NCBI GenBank assembly: GCA_022453515.1
Contig: JAJNNY010000070.1
Coordinates: forward strand, 62,001 to 126,000
DNA: 64,000 nucleotides
Direction: 5' to 3'
Source: Astrocystis sublimbata
Taxonomy: Eukaryota > Ascomycota > Sordariomycetes > Xylariales > Xylariaceae
Below, one piece after another: positions 12,191 to 22,324 of the stretch. The notes under the pieces are model-generated. The model was not told the DNA's origin. It worked only from the letters and a program-made list of their open reading frames with translations, and did no database searches. Each line of letters opens with the position of its first letter. Positions within the stretch are counted from its first letter, which is position 1. A program made the position numbers and the translations under genes.

Positions 12191-12847
12191 TTGGTGTATC
12201 CAGACGCAATGGAGCGACCTCTGCGCAAAGGAGCACTCCAAGTGCACACAACTATTCGGACGCTCAGAGTCGCAAAGAGCCAGCCGCTCCTCAACCAATG
12301 TCACATCCGCCATCAAAGCTCGACCCCGTCCGTTGTGCAAGCGTCTTTCTGGAGATCCTTGATTCCCAAGGCTTTTCGCCCTAAACCCAAATCCGACATC
12401 AACTGGGGCACCCCGGAAACGACTATCGTGTCGACCAAAAACCCGAAGTCGAAGTCGAAGGAGTGGAACCCTGCGACATTCTTCCTCTTCATATTCCTCT
12501 TCATCGGCTCCATGTCCATTCAGATGATAGCCTTGAAACGGGACTATGCCACGTTTCTGAGACGGGCCGAAGTCCGCATCGGATTGCTTCGCGAAGTGGT
12601 CGAGAAACTGCAAAGAGGCGAAGAAGTAGATGTTGAGAAGGAGCTGGGAACAGGTGACACCGAGAAGGAGTTGCAATGGGAAGATGTCCTGCGTGAAATT
12701 GAACGCGACGATATTCTCAAAAATACGAAAAAGCCGGCCACACCCAAGACCCCTTCCCCAGCCCAAGAAGAATCAAGTGGCGAGTCAACATCGGCAGAAA
12801 GCCCCGAGGCAACAAAACCAAAGGCATCTTACTCAAACTTCTTTTAG
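12191..12847 (+). CDS. small single-pass membrane protein with mitochondrial-type N-terminus
   Basis: A 218-codon frame. The first 60 residues are rich in Arg, Ser, Gln and Leu with almost no acidic residues, like a mitochondrial presequence. A hydrophobic segment (FFLFIFLFIGSMSIQMIAL, about residues 96-114) would span a membrane once. It is followed by a charged, probably coiled-coil region (about 115-180: repeated Arg/Glu/Leu, then KELGTGDTEKELQWEDVL) and a Pro/Ser/Glu-rich tail ending in YSNFF. It resembles a conserved fungal family of unknown function (DUF5321, from memory). Some INA-type F1Fo assembly factors share the layout, but I cannot claim that identity. A second ATG at 12209 (MERPLRKG) is an equally plausible start. 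The gene converges on the sirtuin gene, with the stops 54 bp apart. Confidence 0.8.
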   Translation: MVYPDAMERPLRKGALQVHTTIRTLRVAKSQPLLNQCHIRHQSSTPSVVQASFWRSLIPKAFRPKPKSDINWGTPETTIVSTKNPKSKSKEWNPATFFLFIFLFIGSMSIQMIALKRDYATFLRRAEVRIGLLREVVEKLQRGEEVDVEKELGTGDTEKELQWEDVLREIERDDILKNTKKPATPKTPSPAQEESSGESTSAESPEATKPKASYSNFF

Positions 12848-12901
12848 ACATGGTCTGGTTTGATTGTTGCGCTTGCTATGAAATTTATTGTCCAGGATTT
12901 C

Positions 12902-14110
12902 CTAGGACAACATGTCTTTGAAGACGGAAGCTCCGTGTGCCTCCGCGTGATCATATCTCAAGCCTCCAGCAACCGGCTGTTCAGCGGACGATTGTTTGAA
13001 TAGGTCTACTAGAGCGGGTAATAGCTCATCTGTAGGTATTTCTACTCTTGCACCTTGGCTACCGGGCTGGTCTGGGTCAAGATCCACAAAAAACGCCTCC
13101 TCGCCTCTCACACCTCCGATGTTAACGATCGCAATTGGCTTCTTGAGATCCTTCGCTTGCTTAGCCAGTCTCCATGCCGAGTAGGTGGCTAATGATGTGC
13201 CCAGGATAAGCAATCTATCGGCATCGTTAACCATCTTTTCTGCGGCCGCCTTGACCGAATGACGGATGCTCTCTCCAAACATGACAACAGCTGGTTTGAG
13301 AATGCCCGCCGTGCTGTTGGGGCTCCACGCGCCGTCTGCATCAACCTCTACGGTTACGCGGGCCCCATCCGCCGTGGATGGAGGATTTGTCAGACACGTT
13401 GGGCATGCTGGATAACGGAACGTCGTATAGGGTGCGCCCGGGAGGTCAACATCACCGTCCGGATTCGTCCTCATACCCCTGGCGCGGCGCTCATCTGGGT
13501 TCTCTGTATCCAGAGCACCCGATGCCAAGATCTCTTGGAGGAACGCAGCCCAGGCAGGATTTAGCCTTGCTAGCTCGCTCTGGAACTCGTCTCGCGGGAG
13601 CTCCTCGTGGCACGAAGTACAGACAGTTGACCTGAGATATCCATGTAACTCGACCATAGGAAGATTTGGGTGCGCTCGTGGATGGAACGAATCAACGTTC
13701 TGCGTTATCACGCTCTGGATCAATCCCAAATTGCTCAACTGTCTTATAGCATGATGTGTTGCGTTAGGCTTGGCCTTGTGTAATGTGCTCCAGCCTAGAA
13801 AACTTCTGGCCCAATACCGTTTCCTTGCCTCATGGCTGCGTAGAAACTCAGGGTAGTAGATAGGGCGGTAGGTCTTGTTCACACGATAGGTTCCTTTGCT
13901 GCCTCGATAATCGGCTAAACCACTGGCCACTGATATGCCTGCGCCAGTCAACACAGCTGTTGCTGGAGGTGCCTTTAACGATGACGACGGGGCCGCAAGA
14001 AACTCATGCAAGGCAGCAACAGCGCCAGACAGAGCCACGGCGCTCTTGGGGATGATAGTTGGTGCCGCTAACACATCTGTGTAGGGTATTCGCATGTAAG
14101 GCTTTCCCAT
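12902..14110 (-). CDS. Sir2-family NAD-dependent deacylase, class II (SIRT4-like)
   Basis: 402 codons without an intron. Sirtuin motifs appear in order: the NAD-binding VLTGAGISVASGLADYRG (about residues 52-70), TQNVDSFHPRAH (about 137-148), the catalytic-His motif VELHG, two Cys-x2-Cys zinc pairs (CTSCH and CPTC, about 65 residues apart), and the second NAD site ILGTSLATYSAWRLA plus AIVNIGG. The FHPRAH and DYRGSKGTYRVNKTY features match class II (SIRT4-like) sirtuins, which are usually mitochondrial and have ADP-ribosyltransferase, lipoamidase or deacylase activity. The N-terminus (MGKPYMRIPYTDVLAAPTI) is not a strong presequence, so localisation is inference. It converges tail-to-tail with the gene at 12191. 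Confidence 0.92.
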   Translation of the reverse strand: MGKPYMRIPYTDVLAAPTIIPKSAVALSGAVAALHEFLAAPSSSLKAPPATAVLTGAGISVASGLADYRGSKGTYRVNKTYRPIYYPEFLRSHEARKRYWARSFLGWSTLHKAKPNATHHAIRQLSNLGLIQSVITQNVDSFHPRAHPNLPMVELHGYLRSTVCTSCHEELPRDEFQSELARLNPAWAAFLQEILASGALDTENPDERRARGMRTNPDGDVDLPGAPYTTFRYPACPTCLTNPPSTADGARVTVEVDADGAWSPNSTAGILKPAVVMFGESIRHSVKAAAEKMVNDADRLLILGTSLATYSAWRLAKQAKDLKKPIAIVNIGGVRGEEAFFVDLDPDQPGSQGARVEIPTDELLPALVDLFKQSSAEQPVAGGLRYDHAEAHGASVFKDMLS

Positions 14111-15558
14111 GCTTTACTATGTGCAAGAGGTAGGTAAGCGAGGGGCCGAAAAGTGTTCAATTATTTCCGAGGTGGATTCTTAAAGGAACTACCTAGGTAG
14201 GTAGTATAATTTAAGATGATGCTGTTGGTTGCAGTCAAACAGTAGATGCGACCTGCCTCTCTAAATCCAGAACAGATATAATACAAGGCGTACTAATAGG
14301 AATATCGTTTTTGAGAGATGAGGTACAGTGAACGTGCTAAAACAGTGTCTGACCATTTGCATGAGATCATTGAGTAATTAATTGGGCCTAGTTCGCAACA
14401 TATCTTTTCAAAGGTATCAAGCCTCTCAGCCCTGCCAGCAGACAGATACGTACCTTCCTGATGCGGCATTGCTGTGCTGACCTCAGTCACGACTTTTAGG
14501 TCTACCTAGCATGCCAGGTAGGATGTACCACCTAAGGCACCTGGCCTCTCTGGCTTACACTGCAGGGGTGCCTTAAACCTGCAACGTCTCAGGCTCTGTT
14601 TAACCTCAAACATTGGTTCTATACCAATATGACGTCAGGGGTCAAATACACCAATACACGCACTTACCTACCTACATAACACGTCCGCACAACTGAGATT
14701 CCAACTGCACAAGATTTTCAAAATCTTTTGCAAGTAGCTATCTGGTAAAGAGACAAGGAACAAACGTGCCTGCAGATATGATATGTACCCAGGTAGATTG
14801 TGTGAGTACACGTATGGATCTGCCGACCTAACGTGCATTCCCGTTGCACATAACTGGCAACAACGACCTCGGACGGGACTCGGGAGTAGCAGCGGGATCC
14901 ATGGATGGCATACATGCATGCAGGTGCACAGATCTGTCGCCAGGTAACGTCTACTGGTAAGTACATATGTAGAGTTTCCAGGTACCTACCTTAGGTGTAG
15001 GCACTTACCTACCTACCCGCCCAAGTACCGCCCACCTGGCACACACTGGCCCGCTGGCCCTTCGCCAGTTTAGGATTTGCGTTGGAACCCTCTCCCTGCA
15101 TATGGTTATGTGCTGGCGAGGCTGGTCGCTTGTAGGTAATTGAAGTCAACGGCAGTCTTGTCACTTGTTACCTCCCCGGCTCGAGAGAATCTTGGCATTC
15201 CTATGACGCCGATTCGCATCTCCATCGAGTCTCGTCTCATGCATGGCAAGCGTCCCGTCGTCTCAGTGAGCATCTCCCACTCTCCAAAAACACTCAAAAC
15301 GATTTGTTCCAGACACGCGCTTCCATTCATTTCCCACAGCGCGGCAACGACGCTCCGTCCCAGGCCAGTGCGAGGGGAGACGTGTCTACAGTACCTGTTC
15401 CGCGTTCTGTGTGTCTCTCTCTGTGTGTGTGTGTGTCTACCACAGTGCCCCTCCCTCCCTCCCTTGAAACAGCAAGTCTTCCCTTGTGCCGGTATATTTC
15501 CTTTTGCCGGAACCTAGCAGGTGTACTACAGTGACTACACCGATAGTACAGCGCAGGT
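14111..15558. other. intergenic region with dispersed tacctaggtaggta-type motifs
   Basis: About 1.45 kb between the sirtuin and CDF starts (divergent). It contains copies of a short palindromic motif at about 14190-14205 and 14981-15019, a (gt)-rich run at 15421-15435 (ctgtgtgtgtgtgtgtc), and pyrimidine-rich sequence at 15400-15480. Short frames at 15140-15517 and 15327-15737 overlap on opposite strands and have no recognisable domain. Confidence 0.5.
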
Positions 15559-17213
15559 ATGTTGGCAGCACATGGTAGGCCGACCCTGGGCCGCCTGCAC
15601 CACCGCCGTGCGGCTGGTCCAGCTCTCACTGGCATGACTCTGGCTGGCTCCTCTGCTGGCTCTCGTTGGTCGGCGACAGCCCCATCACCACGCGACACCA
15701 CCAATGCGACTGTCGCTGTCGCCGCCACTGCTGCCACCTTGACACAGTCCTACCACCATCGCCGAGAGTACCAGGCTCTCCAAAAAGCTCACAAAGGCTC
15801 CCATGCGAGGACACCTTGTCCGGTTCCGACCCTACCAGCACTATTTACCCGTGTCCTCAGAACCTCTTGTACCACTGCCCCTGCGACGGCCCCGTCGTCT
15901 GCCTCACCCCCATCGGCCTTGTTGCCTCCACTCCCTTCTACGATTCACTTTCTTTCACGCACCTCGTCTACCACCATGGCCTCTGTTACCCAGACCAGAT
16001 CGCACAGTGATCACAAACATGGCCCTGGCCACCACCACCACGACAACACCTATCTGACTTCAACAAACAAGAATGATGCAGGTGTGCGTATCACTAGAAT
16101 TGGTCTGTACGCAAACCTGTGCATGGCTATAGCGAAGGGACTTGGTGGTTATGTCTTCAATTCGCAAGCCATGGTTGCAGATGCTATCCATAGTGTCACT
16201 GACCTTGCATCTGATATCCTGACGCTTGCCACCATCTCCTGGAGCTTGAAACCACCAACTGACAAGTTCCCCTACGGCTTTGGCAAAATTGAGAGTCTGG
16301 GATCATTGGGTGTTTCGGGCATGCTATTGTTTGGTGGTATGTGGATGGGATATGGTAGCCTCATCACCATCTACGGTCACTTTTTTCTCGACCCTGCAGC
16401 GGCTGCGGAGTTAGCCTCGCACGCTCACGGACATAGTCATGGCCATGACCACGGAAGTGCGATACCAAGTCTTCACGCAGCATGGCTTGCAGCAAGCACT
16501 GTTGGGATCAAAGAGTGGCTCTACCGTGCAAGTAAGTGTTCTTCTTGGTGTAACTCATGACCATTTGTGAGTGCTGCCGCTGACCGCATTTCCGCGTTCT
16601 AGCCATGAAAGTGGCCACTGAACGAAAGTCGTCCGTTCTTGCTTCCAACGCTGTACACCACCGAGTTGATAGTCTCACTGGTATTGTCACGTTGGCAGTA
16701 ATCGTTGGTGCCAACGTAATCACGAACGCAGCTTGGCTGGACCCTGTTGGTGGACTTGTCATCTCATCCCTGGTTGTGAGGGCCGGCTGGGCGAATACTC
16801 TGGAAGGTCTCGCTGAGCTAGCTGACCGTGGCATTGATGATGAAGTGAAAGCTTCCGTCCAGAAACAGGCGCAGACCGCCATGGCCGAAGTCAGTCAAGG
16901 GCACGAGGCTGAACTACGCGAAGTTTTCGGTCTCAAATCTGGACAGAACTACCTGGTAGACCTCGAAGTTGCTGTTCCCGGTACCTGGACGGTTGATGAC
17001 TTACAACGCATCGAAGATGCCATTAGAATCAAAGTTGGCGGCAAGGTGCGAGGCGTTCGCAAGGTTCGTGTCCGCTTCGTGTCGAAGGAGAGACCAGTGG
17101 CATCCAAATTCGACGAATTTATTGCGGGCGATGTCAGTTCGAAAGTGGGCTCTGAACCAGATGCCGAAGATGATGGCCATAATGGACACGGGGCAGATCG
17201 CAAATCAAAATAG
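15559..17213 (+). CDS. cation diffusion facilitator, mitochondrial MMT-type metal transporter
   Basis: Two exons, 15559-16531 and 16603-17213. The 71-bp intron has donor gtaagt, branch ctgac and acceptor ctag, and joins YRA to TMKV in frame. The product (527 aa with the long start) exports divalent metal. The two CDF metal-site motifs are present: DAIHSVTDLASD in TM2 and HHRVDSLTG in TM5. It also has His-rich stretches (GPGHHHHDN near the N-terminus and a HAHGHSHGHDHG loop) and FPYGFGKIESLGSLG between TM2 and TM3. The fungal relatives I recall are Mmt1/Mmt2, mitochondrial iron transporters. The N-terminal 139 residues are Ser/Arg/Ala-rich and could be a presequence, but an in-frame ATG at 15976 (MASVTQTR) has a much better context (ccaccATGG), so two start sites are possible. 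Confidence 0.88.
16532..16602 (+). other. intron of the CDF transporter gene
   Basis: 71 bp with donor gtaagtgt, branch point gctgacc at about 16579 and acceptor ctag. Removing it restores the continuous TM4-TM5 reading frame. Retaining it gives an early stop after SKCSSWCNS. Confidence 0.9.
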
Positions 17214-18208
17214 ACATCGGTCAAAACTGGCAAAGGAGGCGGGCGGTCTTAGAGCATTAGGGCGTTGTGGCGTTTTGTCAGGTTTTACGTTTACGTGGCT
17301 GCCTTGAGAGCCGCTGAAAGATACCAAACCGCATTTTTTGCAACCGCACATTCAGAATTTCAGGAAGGAGAGAAAAGACTCGTTGAATGTACAATATACA
17401 GGAGATGCATGGGACGGCGTTTCGTCGCTACAGATGCGCCACCTGATAGATGGATGGATATCCTTGGCATTGAGCCGCAGGAGGACGCAAGGCAACATTG
17501 TGCTAGAAAATCAATCAGCTGTTTTGAGAGCTACCTAATGGTTCATCATGCTTTCACTTGTTTCCTTCCAATTTGCCCTGTACACAACCTCGCCGGAGGT
17601 TGCTTGTTATTGCAAACAATTACATCTTCCTTGCAAGTTGCACGAAACTGTCTTGGTGCTTGGACTGTTTGACTACATGATTGCTAGCAACTGTAGGTAG
17701 AACTTGTAATTTCTCTTGAAAAATGCATCAGACACTGCAAGTTACACAGAACTTGGAAATATTTGGACACCAGGGCCAATTGATTGGCACGGATGCCGTT
17801 TAGGCTAATATCGCCAGAACTTATACCTAGCCTACAGTACTTCCAGCACTTCCAAATCAAGCATGGGAATTGCCCCGCGATGCTGGGCCAAGCTCCAGGG
17901 ATCGTGGGGTAGGTAGGTAGGTACCTATGTACCTGCTGGCGTCGAAGCTATGTACATCAGAGACCATCTTTCACCACCTGTTTGTTCGTTCGTCTTCTCT
18001 CAATTTGCATGATATCAAGCTCTCCTTCTTGTCAACTCCTATTACTGCAATCGACAATCTAAGATATATATATATACATCTTTAGATAGTAGCATTACCG
18101 TCTTCCTTTCCTCCAGTCATTGAACAGGCCAGCACCATTCATTGCATTGCGTCACACTGCTAGACAGGCGAGACAGGCAAGGGTCACGGTCGGTGCAAAG
18201 CAGCAAGG
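17214..18208. other. intergenic region upstream of xylulokinase
   Basis: About 1 kb containing a gtaggtaggtaggtacctatg motif cluster (17909-17935), an (at) run at 18065-18076 and a C/T-rich leader at about 17980-18120 directly before the xylulokinase ATG, as is common in fungal promoters. The open frame at 17265-17672 has no recognisable domain. Confidence 0.5.
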
Positions 18209-20152
18209 ATGAGCTCTGGGCCCCTCTATCTAGGGTTCGATCTCTCGACCCAGCAGCTAAAAGGTAAGTCTGAGGAGCTTCACATATCACACACAAATCC
18301 ACCCATCATGATGTACGGGAAACACCAACATAGGGAAGCGCGTCCTCTGGAAAGCCGAAGCTGACGCTTAGGACCGGCGACAGCAATTGTTGTCTCCTCA
18401 GATCTGACAGTCGTCGCGGAGGCCAAAGTCGACTTCGACGCCGACTTCGGTTCGAAATATGGCATCAAAAAGGGAGTGCGCATAAATGAACAGGAAGGCG
18501 AGGTGTATCAGCCCGTCGCGATGTGGGTGGAGGCCGTTGACCTCGTCATCACCCGCCTCCGCGGGAAGAGCTGCCCCATGGACCGCATAAAGGGCGTCAG
18601 TGGCTCTGGTCAGCAACACTCAAGCGTGTATTGGAGCGACCAAGCGGAAAAGGTCTTGAAGAGCCTCGACCCTGAGCTTTCGCTGCTCGAGCAGCTGGGC
18701 GGCCAAGCTCTCGCGTACGAGTTCGCGCCCAACTGGCAGGACCACAGCACGCAGAAGGAGTGCGATGACTTCGACGCACATCTCGGTGCGCCCCAGAAGC
18801 TAGCTGGCGTATCGGGCAGCGCGGCGCATCATGTAGGTGTGCCCTGCTCTAAACGTCGTCCTTTCCCTTTGAACAACTCATCCGACGGCAAGTGGTGGGC
18901 ATTGGCTGACGCTTCGTTTTCGCCATAGCGATTTACGGGAACCCAGATCCTACGAATGCGACGTCGGCGCCCGCAAGTCTACGACGCAACGGCACGTATC
19001 TCGCTCTGCTCCTCATTCCTCGCATCCGTGTTTCTCGGCAGCATTGCACCCTTCGACATCAGCGACGTAACAGGCATGAACTTGTGGGACATCAGCTCGG
19101 AGACGTGGAACCAGGAGTTGCTGGAGCTCACGGCAGGCAGTGCGGAGGCAGTGCCGGCGCTGCGCTCGAAGCTCGGCGACGTGCCTCTCGACGGCGGCGT
19201 GATTTTGGGCGCCGTATCGCCGTACTTTGTGGAGCGCTTCGGGTTCAGCAAGGATTGCCACATTACCGCCTTCACGGGCGACAACCCGGCCACCATCCTC
19301 TCCCTACCCCTGCGGCCCCTCGATGCCATCGTCTCGCTCGGCACCTCTAGCACCTTCCTCATGAGCACCCCGCACTACAAACCGGATCCCTCGTACCACT
19401 TCATGAACCACCCGACCACGAAGGGCCACTACATGTTCATGCTGTGCTATAAGAACGGCGGGCTCGCGCGCGAGAAGGTCCGCGACGCGCTGCCGAAGCC
19501 TCAGGAGGAGGCAGGCAAAGATCCCTGGGCCAACTTCAACAAGGCCGTCCTCGAGACGCCTCCCCTGGACCTACACAACGACAGCGATCCAGCGAAGCTG
19601 GGCCTCTACTTCCCGCTGCCGGAGATTGTGCCGAACGTGCGGGCCGGCATGTGGCGATACACATGCGACGCGCGTGACGGGTCCGCTCTCGCCGAGTCTA
19701 AGATCAACTGGCCGTCCGAAGCCGACGCGCGTATCATCGTCGAATCGCAGGCCTTGTCCATGCGTCTGCGCTCGCAGAACCTTGTCTCCGTCATCCCCGG
19801 ACGGCCAGAGCTGCCGCCGCAGCCGCGCCGCATCTACCTCGTCGGCGGCGGCTCGCTGAACCCGGCCATCGCGCGCGCTTTCGGTGACGTGCTCGGCGGT
19901 GCCGAGGGCGTGTACCGGCTCGATGTGGGCGGCAACGCCTGCGCGCTGGGCGGCGCGTATAAGGCGCTCTGGGCGTGCGAGCGCGGCGAGGGGGAGAGTT
20001 TCGATGAGCTCATAGGCGCGCGGTGGAAGGAAGAGGGCAACGTGCAGAAGGTCGACGATGGGTACCGCGAGAGGGAGTATAAGGTCTATGGGAGTGTGCT
20101 GGGCGCCTTTGAGGAGATGGAGAGTAGTGTTTTGAGTGTCGCAAAGAATTAG
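18209..20152 (+). CDS. XKS1: D-xylulose kinase (FGGY family)
   Basis: Three exons: 18209-18263, 18384-18832 and 18929-20152 (575 aa). The enzyme phosphorylates D-xylulose to D-xylulose 5-phosphate, which feeds the pentose phosphate pathway. Exon 1 gives MSSGPLYLGFDLSTQQLK, and exon 2 continues AIVVSSDLTVV, completing the first phosphate-binding loop. Further FGGY motifs are GVSGSGQQHSSVYW, RFTGTQILR, the IAPFDISDVTGMNLWD block, SLGTSSTFL and the C-terminal GGGSLNPAIARAFGDVLGG plus GNACALGGAYKALW. Both introns (120 and 96 bp) have ctgac branch points. In intron 1 I chose the acceptor at 18383 rather than 18401 because it restores the AIVVSS strand. Exon 3 is markedly GC-rich, as expected for a well expressed gene. 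Confidence 0.95.
18264..18383 (+). other. intron 1 of xylulokinase
   Basis: 120 bp with donor gtaagtc, branch gctgacgc at about 18360 and acceptor gacag at 18383. A competing acceptor at 18401 would delete six residues of the N-terminal beta strand (AIVVSS). Confidence 0.8.
18833..18928 (+). other. intron 2 of xylulokinase
   Basis: 96 bp with donor gtaggt, branch gctgacg at about 18907 and acceptor catag. It joins SAAHH to RFTGTQ, a contiguous FGGY motif. Confidence 0.88.
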
Positions 20153-20942
20153 TGTTTAAGGGGTATAGAGAGAAATAGATGGTATACCGACGTAGGAGAA
20201 GGGGAGCAGAGTAGTGATAGTAGGTACCTGGTAGATCACTTGTTTGCAAAGATGCGAAGAAAGAACGAACGAAAGAACGCCGTGTTCGCGGTGTCGCCGT
20301 TAATACCATACCGTCTATAATTGCAACTTTATAAATATTTTTTATCGCGTATTCCACTTGACACGGCTATTCACCCGTTGCGTACCCAGTAAGCAGGCAA
20401 GCTTACTAGGTAGGTATTGTCGTGTTGTTATTGTTTATGCGAGAAGGGTCAAACTATATCCATTAGGAGCTGGCAACATGTTGCGTCGACATAGGGATGC
20501 TTATAGCACGTACGCAGAACTCTTTCCCGGTCTTTTGTGGCAGTGATAAAGCAACCACGAGGTGATGTGCCTACGTTAGATGCGATGGTTACCCTGGTGG
20601 CTGGATCGATCTAACCTTAAGAGATCGGCTACACGGCACCAGCCGTACCCATCAGAAGCACAGGGTACTACTGGCAGGTACTTAGGTATATATCTTCGAC
20701 GTCACCGACCAACAATTAACTTCCAGCCCGCTTCTGGCCAATTGAGCGCGCCTTTCTCATCTGTTCTCGATTTACAGTCAGGGTTGCCATCCGCAATGTA
20801 CGATCATATTATTATATATCGCCATTGACCATACAAGCTCTTATCACTGCTATATCGCAATCGTACTTAATTTAGGGCACGTGAAGAGCTGTATGGAGCT
20901 CGGTTATCCAGCAAGGTAGAACGACGTGGAATCATTGCAAAG
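20153..20942. other. intergenic region, xylulokinase to hydrolase
   Basis: About 790 bp. The left part is the presumed 3' UTR, with a (gaaagaac)-like imperfect repeat near 20257-20280 and an A/T-rich stretch at about 20325-20345. No gene is supportable. Confidence 0.5.
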
Positions 20943-22324
20943 ATGATCCTGACGCCGATCTCCTACTTGGATTGTATCGTCTTCTGTATATTCCTAGCGC
21001 CTCAGCTCCTCATACACATCGGCATTTTCAAGACGGTGGCGGTGGTGCTACAATGCCTTCCCTTCCTGTGTAAGTAAAAAAAAACAACAGCTTCTCTCAC
21101 AGGGGGTTATTGAGAATCTATATCTTAACCTTTCATCAGTATTCAAACTCCCATATAACTTCATTCGTGAGCGATATTTTACGAAGCTAGAAGACCGGTG
21201 CCCTTTCGTGCAGCAGGCTTCGCCGTTTGAAGATTTCGTCATCCGATGTGTCCGTTTTGCTTTCGCCAACATCCCCCCTCGCGTCGGGAGGGTCTTCTTC
21301 TCTAAGCAAGTCGCTCTGCCGTTCTTGCGATTCAGAATGCTATGCCATGGCTATGTGAGGTCACCGGTCCACTGGCGCGAGTATGCCGATGTGAGTCGAT
21401 GAAAATCCAATAGCCTGCGTTGATGCAATCACTAACGAGCATTCGTAGAAAAACTTCCGAGGAATCTGGGCCATCCACGATCCGACGAAGCAGCCAGATG
21501 TGTGTGTGTACTACGCCCACGGTGAGAGGGAACCCTTCCTAGTTCGTGTTGCAGAGAGGTGGTGACTAATTTCAAGCAAAGGTGGAGGGTTTTCAATGGG
21601 CTCGTCGTACTTCTACTTGGAATTTCTTCTTTCATGGTTAGAATTGTTAAAGAAAGCTGGGTACGCGAACCCGTCGATATTCGCATTAGAATACACCCTT
21701 GTTCCCGACGCAAGTTTTCCTAAGCAGCTGGAAGAAGCTATTGCTGGATATGAGCACGTCTTGTCTACGGTAGGCGACCCGGCCAAAGTCTGCGTAAGCG
21801 GCGACTCTGCGGGGGCAACCATTATGGTTAGTCTGCTCTTGCATTTGGCGAATATGAACCGTCATGCCGACACGCTGGATGGGACTGGGAAATGGCGTCT
21901 GGCGAAGCCCGCTCTAGCTGTCATGATATCGCCTTGGGTGACACTTGTGTCGGATAGACATAGCAATACGAAAAGCGACTATCTCGACGCTCGCCGCTTG
22001 CATATATACGCCGAGGACTATGCAGGGAAGAATGTTCCATCAGACGATTGTTTACTGTCACCGGGTAGGTGCAAGGATATATCGTGGTGGCAAAGAGCTT
22101 GTCCATCAGGTGGAATCTTCGTCGAATACGGTGATGAAGAGGTGTTCGCAGCGGACATCAGAGAGCTTGCACGGTTTCTGAAGGAAAATGGCGTCCGTAT
22201 TACCAGCCGCGGACAGTTCGGTGGCATTCATGCCTGGCCAGTGGCCTCTCTCTTCCTCAGCCAGTCAGACAAACGGTTGAACGGGTTGAAAAGGGTAGTA
22301 CAAGAGATTAAAGACAATATTTGA
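20943..22324 (+). CDS. alpha/beta hydrolase of the HSL type (esterase/lipase), N-terminal membrane anchor
   Basis: Four exons: 20943-21069, 21140-21390, 21449-21521 and 21582-22324 (397 aa). The oxyanion-hole motif HGGG is split by the third intron and restored by splicing (YYAH-GGGFSMGSSY). The nucleophile elbow GDSAG (Ser about residue 220), the acid in EYGDEEVF and the His in GGIHAWPVA complete the catalytic triad in the usual order for hormone-sensitive-lipase-like enzymes. The first 45 residues are strongly hydrophobic (YLDCIVFCIFLAPQLLIHIG and on), suggesting an ER or vacuolar membrane anchor. The donors are gtaagt, gtgagt and gtgaga. The substrate cannot be told from sequence; fungal relatives include steryl-acetate and acyl-ester hydrolases. 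Confidence 0.87.

Noticed and set aside
12149..12766. 205-codon minus-strand frame opposite the 12191 gene
   Set aside because: Antisense shadow of the GC-biased coding strand; its product has no recognisable features.
15327..15737. 136-codon minus-strand frame upstream of the CDF gene
   Set aside because: It overlaps the CDF leader exon on the other strand and consists of low-complexity Ala/Val/Arg sequence.
18240..18263. tRNA-like GGTTCGA box near the xylulokinase start
   Set aside because: It is part of the coding exon GFDLSTQQ; no acceptor stem or anticodon arm can be drawn.
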